The notes under the pieces: model-generated
What the model saw: the letters and a program-made list of their open reading frames with translations, nothing else
What the model was told of the DNA's origin: nothing
Database searches by the model: none
Shown: positions 35,501 to 43,680 of the stretch, piece by piece
Layout: every line of letters begins with the position of its first letter
Numbering within the stretch: position 1 is the stretch's first letter
Program-made: the position numbers and the translations under genes
Source: Rarobacter faecitabidus
GTDB taxonomy: Bacteria; Actinomycetota; Actinomycetes; Actinomycetales; Cellulomonadaceae
Direction: 5' to 3'
Assembly: GCF_006716265.1 (NCBI RefSeq)
Contig: NZ_VFOS01000005.1
Span: 117,820 to 181,819, forward strand
DNA: 64,000 nucleotides

Positions 35501-38190
35501 GGGAAATCTGGATACTGCGCCGCCACGGCGAGAAGCTGCGCGGCGCGGTGCCGTTGCTGCCACAGCGGCTGGCGCATCCCCGGATTGCGGCGCGGGAGCA
35601 GCAGGGCGCGGGCCGCCGCCTCGCGGAAGCGCGCGGCGAACATGGGCGAGCCCGTGATCTGCTCACGCACGGCCGCGAAGACCTCGGCCGGGTCGATCAG
35701 TAGATCGGCCACCGGCAGCCCGGGCTCGTCCGCGTCGCCCATCGGCGGCATGCGCAGCACGATTCCGTCGTCGGAATACGACACGGACGCGTCCAGCCCG
35801 AAATGCTCGCGGATCCGCGCGCCGATCACCAGCGCCCACGGCGCGTGCACGCGTGAGCCGAACGGGGAATGCACCACAATGCGCCAGTCACCCAGTTCGT
35901 CGTGGAAGCGTTCGACGATCAGGGTCTTGTCGTCGGGAATTCGACCCGTCGATTCGTGCTGCTCCGCCAGCAGCGCCAGCAGTTGATCGGTGGCCGACTC
36001 GTCCAGCCCTTGCTCGGCGAGGGAGCCGCGCGCGGCCACCGCGTCCCGGCGCCGCTCAGCATCAATCCGGCGCGTGAAAGCGCCGACGGCAGCCCCGAGC
36101 GGGAAGGGGCGTCCGGGTCCGTCGCCCTTCCAGAACGGCAGCCGTCCCGGCTGTCCCGGGGCGGGGGTGACGATGACCTGCTGCGGCGTGATCTCCTCGA
36201 TCCGCCACGTGGACGAGCCGAGCGTGATCGCGTCCCCCACGCGCGACTCGAAGACCATCTCCTCGTCCAGCTCGCCGACCCGATTCGAGCGCTTGCGCGG
36301 CCCGTCGTCGCTGCCAGCGAGCACCACCGGATACAGGCCGCGATCGGGGATTGTGCCGCCGGACGTCACGGCGATCAGCGCCGAGCCGCGTCGCCCGCTG
36401 AGCATGCCCGTCGCGCGATCCCACGTCAGGCGCGGTCGCAGTTCCGAGAAGTCCTCCGACGGATAGCGCCCGGCGAGCATGTCCAGCACGCTCGCCCACG
36501 TCGAATCGCCCAGGCCCGTAAACGGGGCGGCCCGTCGCACGAGCGCCTGGAGTTCGCCCTCGTGCCAGTCGGCGACGGCGACCGCCGCGACCACCTGCTG
36601 CGCCAGGACGTCGAGGGGATTTGTGAGGTCGTGGACCGGCTCGATCTTCCGCTCGCGCATGCGCTGCGCGGTCACGGCGGCGGGGATCAGCTCGCCGCGG
36701 TGGAGCGTCAGCATCACGCCGTGTGAGGTCTGGCCGACCTGGTGGCCTGCGCGCCCGATCCGCTGCAGACCCGACGCGACCGATGGCGGGGCGCCGATCT
36801 GGATCACCAGGTCGATAGCACCCATATCGATACCGAGTTCGAGCGACGACGTCGCCACGACCGCGGGCAGGCGACCGGACTTCAGGGCGTCTTCGATCTG
36901 CGTGCGCTCAACGCGACTCATCGACCCGTGATGCGCACGGGCCACGATCGGTTCGATGCCCAGCGCCGCCCCCGCCTGCGCCGTGATCGCGGCGGGCCAC
37001 TGGCTCGTATTATCGAGCGCGGAGTCGCCCAGCGCGTTCGTTGCGCCCGTGCGGCGCGCCCATTCCTCGTTGAGCCGCGCGGTGAGTTTCTCGGCTGTGC
37101 GCCGCGAGTTCACGAACACGAGCGTGGATCTATGCTGCTCGATCAGGTCCACGACTCGGCGTTCGACCTCCGGCCAGGTGGAACCCCCGCCGCGTGGATC
37201 CAAGGACGAGCCCTCCGGTGCGCCCGCTTGAGATTGCCCGTAGGCGACGGGTTCGTAGGCGCCGGGCCCATAGCCCCCGCTGGCGTCGCCCGAGAGATCC
37301 TCCTCGGCGAAGCGTCGTGCTGAGCTCCCACCCGCTGGTTCGCCGAGGTTACCCGGCAGCATGGCATCGTCTCGCCCCAGGGTCGCGCCGGCCGGCCGCA
37401 TGGCGTGCCCCTCGGCCAGCAGGGCGCCGTCCCGGCCGCCGGCCACATCGTCGCGCAGGTGCCGAACGGTCGGGTCCACGGCCTCGATACCGAGGTCGAT
37501 GTGCTTCGTCGTCGGTGGCTTGACGACGCGGGTCGGGCGCCCGCCGTCATCCGGCAGGCGGGCACCGGAGAGGAACTCGGCCACTTTCTCCGCGGGCGTC
37601 ACGGTGGCGGACAGACCGATGCGCTGAGCCGGTACGGGCAGTAGAGCGTCGAGCCGTTCCAGGCTGAGCGACAGGTGCGCGCCGCGTTTGGTTCCAGCGA
37701 GCGCATGGATCTCGTCCACGATCACGGTTCCCACCCGTTCGAGCGCCGCGCTCGCGGAGGAGGTAAGCATGAGAAAGAGGGATTCGGGCGTCGTGATGAT
37801 GATGTCGGGCGGCTGCTTGGCCATGCGTTGCCGGTCGCGCGGTGAGGTGTCCCCCGTGCGGATGCCGACACTCACCTCGGGTATGGGGAGTCCGAGTCGG
37901 TCCGCCTCGCGCGCGATACCGATCAACGGCGCACGCAGGTTCCGCTCGACGTCGCTAGCGAGGGCCTTGAGCGGTGAGATGTAGAGGATCTGCGGCGCTG
38001 GGGCATCGCCCGCAGTAACGTGCTGGTCGATGGCCCACAGGAACGCGGCGAGCGTCTTGCCCGAGCCGGTGGGGGCGATGACGAGTGTGTGATTGCCCTC
38101 GCCGATCGTCTGCCACGCCGCGCGCTGGGCAGGCGTGGGCGCGTCGAACGAGGCATCGAGCCAGCCTTGCGTCGCGCGGGAGAACGTCAC
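32569..38190 (-). CDS. lhr: Lhr-type ATP-dependent superfamily 2 DNA helicase
   Basis: An 1873-residue helicase, longer than the usual roughly 1500. Motif I APTGSGKT lies at residues 39-46, DEIH at 159-162, and LVFVNSRRTAEKLTARL and QRIGRAGHQVGQTSHG mark the second helicase domain. The long C-terminal part includes the Lhr winged-helix and Lhr-core regions. Several low-complexity insertions rich in Gly, Ala, Ser and Asp interrupt the conserved parts, at about residues 238-337, 1068-1122, 1440-1560 and 1700-1750. Lhr is a single-strand DNA-dependent 3'-5' translocase induced by DNA damage in mycobacteria. It is co-transcribed with nei. Confidence 0.93.
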   Translation of the reverse strand: MTFSRATQGWLDASFDAPTPAQRAAWQTIGEGNHTLVIAPTGSGKTLAAFLWAIDQHVTAGDAPAPQILYISPLKALASDVERNLRAPLIGIAREADRLGLPIPEVSVGIRTGDTSPRDRQRMAKQPPDIIITTPESLFLMLTSSASAALERVGTVIVDEIHALAGTKRGAHLSLSLERLDALLPVPAQRIGLSATVTPAEKVAEFLSGARLPDDGGRPTRVVKPPTTKHIDLGIEAVDPTVRHLRDDVAGGRDGALLAEGHAMRPAGATLGRDDAMLPGNLGEPAGGSSARRFAEEDLSGDASGGYGPGAYEPVAYGQSQAGAPEGSSLDPRGGGSTWPEVERRVVDLIEQHRSTLVFVNSRRTAEKLTARLNEEWARRTGATNALGDSALDNTSQWPAAITAQAGAALGIEPIVARAHHGSMSRVERTQIEDALKSGRLPAVVATSSLELGIDMGAIDLVIQIGAPPSVASGLQRIGRAGHQVGQTSHGVMLTLHRGELIPAAVTAQRMRERKIEPVHDLTNPLDVLAQQVVAAVAVADWHEGELQALVRRAAPFTGLGDSTWASVLDMLAGRYPSEDFSELRPRLTWDRATGMLSGRRGSALIAVTSGGTIPDRGLYPVVLAGSDDGPRKRSNRVGELDEEMVFESRVGDAITLGSSTWRIEEITPQQVIVTPAPGQPGRLPFWKGDGPGRPFPLGAAVGAFTRRIDAERRRDAVAARGSLAEQGLDESATDQLLALLAEQHESTGRIPDDKTLIVERFHDELGDWRIVVHSPFGSRVHAPWALVIGARIREHFGLDASVSYSDDGIVLRMPPMGDADEPGLPVADLLIDPAEVFAAVREQITGSPMFAARFREAAARALLLPRRNPGMRQPLWQQRHRAAQLLAVAAQYPDFPIVIEAVRECLRDDFDLPALTEIMGAVEAGRIRLLEVTTDSPSPFARSLLFSYTAQFMYDADAPLAERKAVALSLDPVLLAEILGDDDAPDLADLLDPEVVQQVSDEVQRTAPDRRVKNLDGLWDLLRSHGPLTRAELAARVSPEVEGVDEWLRRESGRLVFSLRRPRWHGNAHVAEGANGGDGGGNGPDADQRADASGNARAALSGYGDGNDSGDAASGEAGADDGLWWAATDDAARLRDGLGLPLPAGIAQAFLEPVDDPLGDLARRYARTHGPFTVAELARGLALGTALASEIVRRLAGDGKLVLGPARRVAIPADPAPTATNPEAIAEPADGQGEGSAVSSTERTATWIDADVLRRIRRRTLAVLRGQVEAVTPDALARFVPTWQHLDGTLRGTEGVLQVIEQLAGARFPASALETFILPARVGDYEPRFLDDLAARGEIIWCGHQSLPGARGDGIISLHLTETASLTLPVAPSGADADAGSADDPGLVAVVMNALRRGGQFFDALLADAGAPASEVADVVWQLAWSSRATSDSFGSLREMIGARGGAHRSAKSAGRPRPGRGLRGLRALAHSAEIAAVAPSRTAASASAASAAPPATDTAAGGEPAASPASAAATTAHHPAAGPVDAGTTAGSGAISATAGPVAFHPTPGPPAPHARADHSPTALRDILAARAGGRWSALPLPDPADPGYGTLRAHADITVLLQRYGVVARTPGLADQVTTDAATMYRILAEFEQQGSLRRGYFVEGLGGAQFALPGAVDELRRFASASVVPDARVIAATDPANPYGVLLEWPAPILAMTGGVDSASADVGAGAAHASKAPTTASASTHSKPALGTSHRPGRRAGAVVVLVDGIPVFYLERGGRTLVVLARDISQRDVHSHSGETYLDATNPPASPFAHAAKALVDAVRAGTVSRATIRQVSDMPALDALGRTRNRDNLVRSPVVQAVHALLAAGAQVHTQGLRLEGPRARG

Positions 38191-38383
38191 ATGCCAACCC
38201 TACGCACCAGCTCGGACAAACGAGCGGTTGAGGCCCCCGTCAGGCCGCCGGGCGAGGCGCAGGGCGAAGGCTGAAAAAGTCCCGCCTGCGCGTTCGCTCG
38301 GCCCGGTATCCTTTTGGCTTGTCCCTAGACGCCAGTATGGTCAGGGAGATCGGCACTCACGTCTGAATGGAGCCCCTGCACTC

Positions 38384-38902
38384 ATGCGCAACAAGATCGC
38401 CGCGGCACTGACCGCGGTAGCACTAGCGAGCGGCGCCGCCGCCGTCGCCCCCATTGCCCAGGCCTCCCCGGAGGCTCCTCGTCCAGCCGTCTCCGCCGCC
38501 CCCGCCGTGGCCGCCGCGAAGACGACGAAGACGATCGTCGTCAAGGCCAAGGGCCGGGTCAACCCCGAGAAGCTGACCGTGAAGCAGGCCGCGAAGGCTA
38601 TGAAGGCGGGCTTCGTTGAAGTTAAGGGCACGGCGGTGAACGAGGCGGGTTTCATCGTTTTGATGGGAGTCAAGAAGGGCAACAGCGCGGCGGGCAAACT
38701 TTGGAAAGCGAAGAAGGGCCAGAAGGTTCGCGTCGCCACGACTAAGGGCAAGAAGCTGAACGTCAAGGTACTCAAGCGCGTCAGCGGCGAGGACTTTGCA
38801 GCAGGCGACGTGGCCGTCACCGTCCTGTCTAAGACCAAGGCGATCATCGTGATCGGTGCGTCAGCGAGTTCCGACGCTGCTCGCGTCTTCCTGCTGGGCT
38901 GA
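38384..38902 (+). CDS. Small secreted Lys-rich protein
   Basis: A 172-residue exported protein; I choose the ATG at 38384 because a clean signal peptide follows (MRNKIAAALTAVALASG, cleavage near IAQA-SP) and GGAG lies about 11 bases upstream. The mature part is rich in Lys and Val with a pattern of short beta strands (TIVVKAKGRV, KVRVATTKGKKLNVKVL). No family is recognised. It is isolated between lhr and the Lrp-type regulator and ends in a strong terminator. Confidence 0.7.
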   Translation: MRNKIAAALTAVALASGAAAVAPIAQASPEAPRPAVSAAPAVAAAKTTKTIVVKAKGRVNPEKLTVKQAAKAMKAGFVEVKGTAVNEAGFIVLMGVKKGNSAAGKLWKAKKGQKVRVATTKGKKLNVKVLKRVSGEDFAAGDVAVTVLSKTKAIIVIGASASSDAARVFLLG

Positions 38903-38919
38903 TTTCACCCAATCTCGCA

Positions 38920-38968
38920 ATCAGGTGGGCCTCCCCGCGAACGCGCGGTGGGGTCCACCTGATCTTTT
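38920..38968. terminator. Rho-independent terminator between convergent genes
   Basis: ATCAGGTGG with a GC-rich inner stem (CCCCGCG/CGCGGTGGGG) pairs with CCACCTGAT ending at 38963, followed by CTTTT. It can stop the 38384 gene and, read the other way, the lrp-type gene. Confidence 0.85.
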
Positions 38969-39047
38969 CTGAGGGTGGGTGGCGGCGCGGGCGCTCGCCA
39001 CTGTTCGAGGCGAGGTTGAGCCCCGGCCCGTGCGCGGCCTTCGTCGC

Positions 39048-39476
39048 CTACTTCTGGACGAGCGGCGTGAGCACCACCGCGGAGCGGGTGCGATCCACAT
39101 TCGGCATGGCCCGCACCCTCTCGAGGGCTTGTTCAAGTGCGGCGATATCGCGCGCTCGCAGCAGGGCGACGGCATCGGCATCGCCCGTGACCGTTCCGGC
39201 GTAGACGACCTCGGGCACCTGCTCCAGCATTGTCTTGAGCATGGCGGGCGCGACGGTGCCGCGGCAGAAGACTTCCACGTACGCCTCGGTGGACGCGTTG
39301 GCGACGGTCTCATCGACCACGATGGTGAATCGGCGGATGATGCCGAGTTCCCGCAGCCTGTCGACCCTTCGTTTCACGGCGGAGGCCGAGAGGCCGACCT
39401 GCGCGCCGATCACCCCGAGAGCGGTCCTGGAATCGTCACGGAGCAGTTCCACGATTCGGCGATCTATTGCGTCCAC
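39048..39476 (-). CDS. Lrp/AsnC family transcriptional regulator
   Basis: A 142-residue regulator. The N-terminal helix-turn-helix is clear (MDAIDRRIVELLRDDSRTAL then VGLSASAVKRRVDRLRELGI), and residues 65-140 form the RAM ligand-sensing domain. The start is a GTG at 39476 with no visible ribosome site and a stop codon three codons upstream, so the mRNA may be leaderless. It is divergent from rocD and probably controls it in response to an amino acid such as arginine or ornithine. Confidence 0.93.
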   Translation of the reverse strand: MDAIDRRIVELLRDDSRTALGVIGAQVGLSASAVKRRVDRLRELGIIRRFTIVVDETVANASTEAYVEVFCRGTVAPAMLKTMLEQVPEVVYAGTVTGDADAVALLRARDIAALEQALERVRAMPNVDRTRSAVVLTPLVQK

Positions 39477-39526
39477 TTTGTTAAATTAGCAAACATTTTG
39501 TGTGTATCTCAATTATTCGCATGCCT

Positions 39527-39543
39527 ATTGCTTGTTTTGCAAT
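39527..39543. promoter_or_regulatory. Likely Lrp-type operator between regulator and rocD
   Basis: ATTGCTTGTTTTGCAAT is an inverted repeat (ATTGC-N7-GCAAT) in the A+T-rich divergent promoter region. Lrp/AsnC regulators bind such loosely palindromic A+T-rich sites near their own gene. The binding protein is inferred from position. Confidence 0.55.
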
Positions 39544-39603
39544 GAAGTGACGGAGGCCTCGTCCCCATAATAGAAGGGACGAATCCGACACCAAGGAGGC
39601 GAA

Positions 39604-40827
39604 ATGGCCGACTCAACCGCGACCCAGCAGAGCGCGATGCCCGCGGCGCAGGAGGGCGCAAGCCGCCTGGCGCACAACTACCACCCGCTGCCGGTCACGC
39701 TGACCAGCGGGAAGGGCGCCTGGGTCACCGATTCGCAGGGCAGGGAGTACCTGGACTGCCTCTCGGCCTATTCCGCGGTGAACTTCGGCCACGCCAACCC
39801 CGAACTCCTCGCGGTTGCCCACGCGCAGCTCGACCGGCTCACGCTGACCTCGCGCGCCTTCGACAACGACCGCCTGGACGAGTTCGCCCTGGCGCTCACG
39901 AACCTGACCGGCACGGACATGGTGCTGCCGATGAACACGGGCGCCGAGGCGGTCGAATCCGCCATAAAGGTGGCGAGGGCCTGGGGCTACCGGGTGCGCG
40001 GCGTGCCCGAGAACCAGGCGAACATCATCGTCATGGACGGCAACTTCCACGGCCGCACCACGACCATCGTCGGCTTCAGCGACGACCCGAGCGCCTACCG
40101 CGACTTCGGGCCCTTCACGCCCGGCTTCCGCAGCGTGCCTTACGGCGATGCCCTGGCCATTGCGCAGGCTATGGACGAGAACACCGTCGCCGTCCTGATC
40201 GAGCCCATCCAGGGCGAGGCGGGCGTGCTGATCCCGCCGGCCGGATACCTGGCCGACGTGCGTGAACTCACCGCCGCGCGGAACGTGCTCCTGATCTGCG
40301 ACGAGGTCCAGGCCGGACTCGGGCGCACCGGCGCCACTCTCGAATCCGAGCGCCAGGGCGTCCAGGCGGACCTGATGACCCTCGGCAAGGCGCTTGGCGG
40401 CGGCGTCGTCCCAGTATCGGCGGTGGTCGGACGCGGTGACATCCTCGGGGTGTTGCGCCCGGGCGAGCACGGGTCCACGTTCGGCGGAAACCCGCTCGCG
40501 GCCGCCGTCGGCACCCAGGTCGTCAGAATGCTCGAGACCGGCGAGCACCAGCGGGCGGCTCGCGAGCGCGGTGCCCAGTTGCGCGCCGCACTCGACCCGC
40601 TCGTCGGCAATGGCCTGACGGCGATCCGTAGCGCCGGGCTCTGGTTCGGCATCGACGTTGACCCTGCCCTCGGCACGGGCCGCGATGTCTGCATGCGCCT
40701 GATGGAGCGCTCGGTCCTCGCAAAGGACACGCACGGGCAAACCGTACGGCTCGCGCCGCCGCTCATCGTCACTCCCGCCGAGGTCGAGCGACTCGCCGAC
40801 GCGGTCACGACCGCCCTGCGCGCTTGA
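39604..40827 (+). CDS. rocD: Ornithine aminotransferase
   Basis: A 407-residue PLP enzyme that converts ornithine plus 2-oxoglutarate to glutamate semialdehyde and glutamate. AAGGAGG precedes the ATG. Class III aminotransferase hallmarks are NTGAEAVESAIKVAR, FHGRTTTIVGFS, LLICDEVQAGLGRTG and the PLP lysine Lys262 in LGKALGGGVVPVSA. It is the first gene after the Lrp-type regulator and is followed by a dimethylargininase-like gene, defining an arginine/ornithine catabolic unit. Confidence 0.95.
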   Translation: MADSTATQQSAMPAAQEGASRLAHNYHPLPVTLTSGKGAWVTDSQGREYLDCLSAYSAVNFGHANPELLAVAHAQLDRLTLTSRAFDNDRLDEFALALTNLTGTDMVLPMNTGAEAVESAIKVARAWGYRVRGVPENQANIIVMDGNFHGRTTTIVGFSDDPSAYRDFGPFTPGFRSVPYGDALAIAQAMDENTVAVLIEPIQGEAGVLIPPAGYLADVRELTAARNVLLICDEVQAGLGRTGATLESERQGVQADLMTLGKALGGGVVPVSAVVGRGDILGVLRPGEHGSTFGGNPLAAAVGTQVVRMLETGEHQRAARERGAQLRAALDPLVGNGLTAIRSAGLWFGIDVDPALGTGRDVCMRLMERSVLAKDTHGQTVRLAPPLIVTPAEVERLADAVTTALRA

Positions 40828-40949
40828 CCCCACCTGTCACCTTCCAGCACCGAGCAGCGCCAAGCGTCACGAGACCGCTAGCTGAGCCCGTCGACGACAA
40901 CCCCCAAGCAAACCTGCAAAACCGCCCTGTAAAACATGAGGAGTCTCAC

Positions 40950-41798
40950 GTGACTGAAACCCTGGCCGAGAAGGCCGAAGCCGTAGAACGCACCCCCTCG
41001 CTCTATCACTTCGCAATGGTCGAGCCGTCCGAGTTCGACGTCGTCTACGAGATCAACCCGTGGATGGCCACGACGGACCGCCCCGACCGCGAACTCGCTC
41101 TCGCTCAGTGGCGCACGCTCGTGGACGCCTACCGTGCCTACGGCCACACCGTAGAGATCATCCCCGGCGTACCCGGCCTCCCGGACATGGTGTTCGCCGC
41201 CAACGGCGGGCTCAGCGTCGGCGGCATCTTCTACACCGCGAAGTTCTCCACCGAGTTCCGCGAGGCCGAAGGACCGCTGCACGCGGAATGGCAGCGAGCG
41301 AACACCGCCACGAAGGTGGTTGAGGCCACCTTCGTGAACGAGGGCGAGGGTGACTACATCGCGCTCGGCGACCGCGTTCTCGCGGGCTACGGGTTCCGTT
41401 CGACCATCGAGTCGCACCGCGAGCTCGAAGAAGCCGCCGGTCGCGAGGTCGTGTCGCTGCACCTGGTCGACTCGCGCTTCTACCACCTCGACACCGCGCT
41501 GTGCGTGCTCGACGAGGCGCGCGGGCTCATCGCCTACTTCCCCGGGGCCTTCGACGACGATTCGCGCGCCACGCTCGAGCGGCTGTACCCCGATGCCGTA
41601 AAGGTGTCGGCGCAGGACGCCGAGGCGTTCGCCATGAACTCCGTCTCCGACGGCAAGCACGTGTTCCACGCCGGCGCCGCTCGCGAGTTCGGCCGCATCG
41701 TCGAGGAACTCGGCTTCGTATCGGTGCCCCTCGATCTCTCGCAGTTCCTCAAGGCTGGTGGCGGCATCAAGTGCTGCACCATGACGCTGCGAGACTGA
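40950..41798 (+). CDS. Dimethylargininase-like amidinohydrolase
   Basis: A 282-residue enzyme of the guanidino-group modifying superfamily. The GTG at 40950 follows AGGAG with good spacing; an upstream in-frame ATG at 40824 would overlap rocD and add a non-conserved arm. Expected catalytic residues are present: His179 in FYHLDTALCVL, the acidic residue in LPDMVFAANGG, and the nucleophile in GGIKCC (Cys275 by alignment to GGIHC). Such enzymes cleave arginine or methylated arginine to citrulline. Next to rocD it probably feeds arginine breakdown. Arginine deiminase-like activity is an alternative. Confidence 0.87.
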   Translation: MTETLAEKAEAVERTPSLYHFAMVEPSEFDVVYEINPWMATTDRPDRELALAQWRTLVDAYRAYGHTVEIIPGVPGLPDMVFAANGGLSVGGIFYTAKFSTEFREAEGPLHAEWQRANTATKVVEATFVNEGEGDYIALGDRVLAGYGFRSTIESHRELEEAAGREVVSLHLVDSRFYHLDTALCVLDEARGLIAYFPGAFDDDSRATLERLYPDAVKVSAQDAEAFAMNSVSDGKHVFHAGAAREFGRIVEELGFVSVPLDLSQFLKAGGGIKCCTMTLRD

Positions 41799-41831
41799 TC
41801 TAGCCGCCTCTGACGGGCTAGTGACGACAAA

Positions 41832-41874
41832 GCTTCACGCCGGTGGCTCACATGGGAGGCCGCCGGCGTGAAGC
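41832..41874. terminator. Hairpin after the dimethylargininase-like gene
   Basis: GCTTCACGCCGGTGGC (41832-41847) pairs with a near-perfect complement ending at 41874 (one G-U type mismatch). There is no T-run. Its place just after the stop codon supports a terminator role. Confidence 0.6.
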
Positions 41875-42070
41875 GTGTGCAGACCTGACGTCCGTCCATG
41901 TCCATCACCTCCATGGGCAATGTGTCCGCGATCACCCGGACCTTGCAAGGAGAACCCGCCATATTGTGGCGCGTCGCTGCTGCCGATAGAGTCATCACAG
42001 TCGTATCATCTGTCACTTTTGTCACACCAGCCCCAGCTGGCGCGATGGCCGTAGCCGCGAAGGAGGTGCC

Positions 42071-43645
42071 ATGCCCCGGCGCACTCTCGTTCCCACCGAC
42101 ATTGCAGCATCCAATCGGACCGTCGTACCCGGGTGCACTCCGCATGCGACACGGCGACGGCCCCTTGCTCGGCGGCCATTTCGTGCCTGGCGACGGCTCC
42201 TGGCGTTCGTCGGAGCCCTCGTCCTCATTCCCGCCCTCGCCACCTCCCCCGCCCGGGCCGCGAACTACGAGGTTCTGTGCACCGGATACGACGGCTGCGT
42301 CGCGGCGGGTTACCCCGATCACGGCTACAAGCAGGCCAGGTCGAGCATGTACTGGAACATGTTCTCGGGCCACAACTGCACCAACTACGCGGCCTACAAG
42401 GTCGTTCGCGACGGGGGTCCCGCCACTCGTCCCTGGAGCGGCGGCGGCAACGCGACCTACTGGGGGACGTCGGTTCCGCAGCTCGTGGATCAGGCCCCGG
42501 GGGTCGGCGCGATCGCATGGTGGCTCGGCGGCGCTGGCGGCATGGGTTCGGCGGGCCACGTCGCCTACGTCGAGAAGGTCGTCTCGAACGACGAGGTCAT
42601 CATCTCCGAGGACAACTGGTCCGGCGATTTCCACTGGAAGCGCATCAAACGCGCCAGCTCGGTGTGGCCAAGCGGCTTCATCCACTTCACTGCCGACGCG
42701 GCCGGCAATCCGACGGGCGCGCTGACGGGCGCGACCTCACCCGTGCGCGGGCAGATCCGGGTGACGGGCTGGGCCGTCGACCCCGACTCCGCGGGGGCGC
42801 CGTTGGGCATCCGCGTCGTCGTGGGGGCGCCGGCGGGTGGGGCGGGTGTGATTGCGGACGAGATCTCCGTCGCCGCCACCCCGAGCGCTAACGGGGCGCA
42901 GGGCTCGCCGACCAACCCGGCCTCGCCGAGCGGGATCCCCGCGGGCGACGACGCGACGGGAGCGATCTCCGCCACCGTGGACTTCGATGTCACCGTCGAC
43001 ACCCAGACGGGCGGGAAGCTGCCCGTGTACGTGTACGCACAGAATGTGACCGGAACGCCGGGACGGGCGGTGCTCCTTGGCAGCAGGACCGTGACCGTGA
43101 CGAAACCGCTGGCGATCAAGGCGGGCACCGTGGCCTTGGCTGGCAAGGCGCGCGTCGGCGCCAAGGTGAAGGCCGCGGCGGCCGACTGGCCTGAGGGCGT
43201 CGCACTCGACTACCAGTGGTGGCGCGAGGGGACGCCGATCAAGGGTGCGACCACCCGCAAGTACCTGGCGCAGCCCGCGGACAAGGGCAAGCGGCTCTCG
43301 GTGGTTGTTGTCGCATCGCGACCCGGATACCGGACCGCCACCAAGAAGTCGGCCGCGACGGCCGCCATCGTACCGGGCAAGCTCGCCTCAGCGGCGCCCC
43401 GGATCAAGGGCGCAGCGACGCGCGGGGCGCGGCTTACCGTCAAGACCGGCGCGTGGACTCCCGGAGTCACTTTCAAGTACCAGTGGTACCGCAGTGGCAA
43501 GGAGATCACGGGCGCGACGAAGGCTACATACAAGGTGACGAAGCGGGATCGGGGTGCCAAGATCGCGGTGCGCGTAGCCGGAAAGAAGACGGGCTACGCG
43601 ACCGTGAAGGTGATGTCGAAGGCGAAGCGGGTCGCCAACAGTTAG
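42071..43645 (+). CDS. Secreted CHAP-domain peptidoglycan hydrolase with Ig-like tail
   Basis: A 524-residue exported protein behind a very strong GAAGGAGGT site. A long basic N-region precedes the signal helix (about 41-60, ending ARAA). The CHAP domain occupies about 65-210 with catalytic Cys103 in SGHNCTNYAAY and His163 in AGHVAYVEKV. A beta domain follows (about 220-350), then two tandem repeats of the actinobacterial YQWWREG/YQWYRSG type (about 355-435 and 440-520) ending in a basic stretch. CHAP enzymes cut peptidoglycan stem or cross-bridge peptides, so a role in cell separation or wall remodelling is likely. Confidence 0.88.
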   Translation: MPRRTLVPTDIAASNRTVVPGCTPHATRRRPLARRPFRAWRRLLAFVGALVLIPALATSPARAANYEVLCTGYDGCVAAGYPDHGYKQARSSMYWNMFSGHNCTNYAAYKVVRDGGPATRPWSGGGNATYWGTSVPQLVDQAPGVGAIAWWLGGAGGMGSAGHVAYVEKVVSNDEVIISEDNWSGDFHWKRIKRASSVWPSGFIHFTADAAGNPTGALTGATSPVRGQIRVTGWAVDPDSAGAPLGIRVVVGAPAGGAGVIADEISVAATPSANGAQGSPTNPASPSGIPAGDDATGAISATVDFDVTVDTQTGGKLPVYVYAQNVTGTPGRAVLLGSRTVTVTKPLAIKAGTVALAGKARVGAKVKAAAADWPEGVALDYQWWREGTPIKGATTRKYLAQPADKGKRLSVVVVASRPGYRTATKKSAATAAIVPGKLASAAPRIKGAATRGARLTVKTGAWTPGVTFKYQWYRSGKEITGATKATYKVTKRDRGAKIAVRVAGKKTGYATVKVMSKAKRVANS

Positions 43646-43680
43646 GTACGCGAGATCCATCGTTGCCTTAGGCTTCGGTA

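Noticed and set aside
41875..42070. Possible c-di-AMP (ydaO-type) riboswitch before the CHAP hydrolase gene
   Set aside because: Such switches often precede wall hydrolases in actinobacteria, but I could not find the conserved core segments here.
41898..42725. Plus-strand open frame overlapping the CHAP gene in another frame
   Set aside because: It has no ribosome site and its Pro/Arg/Thr-rich sequence is a shadow of the CHAP gene.
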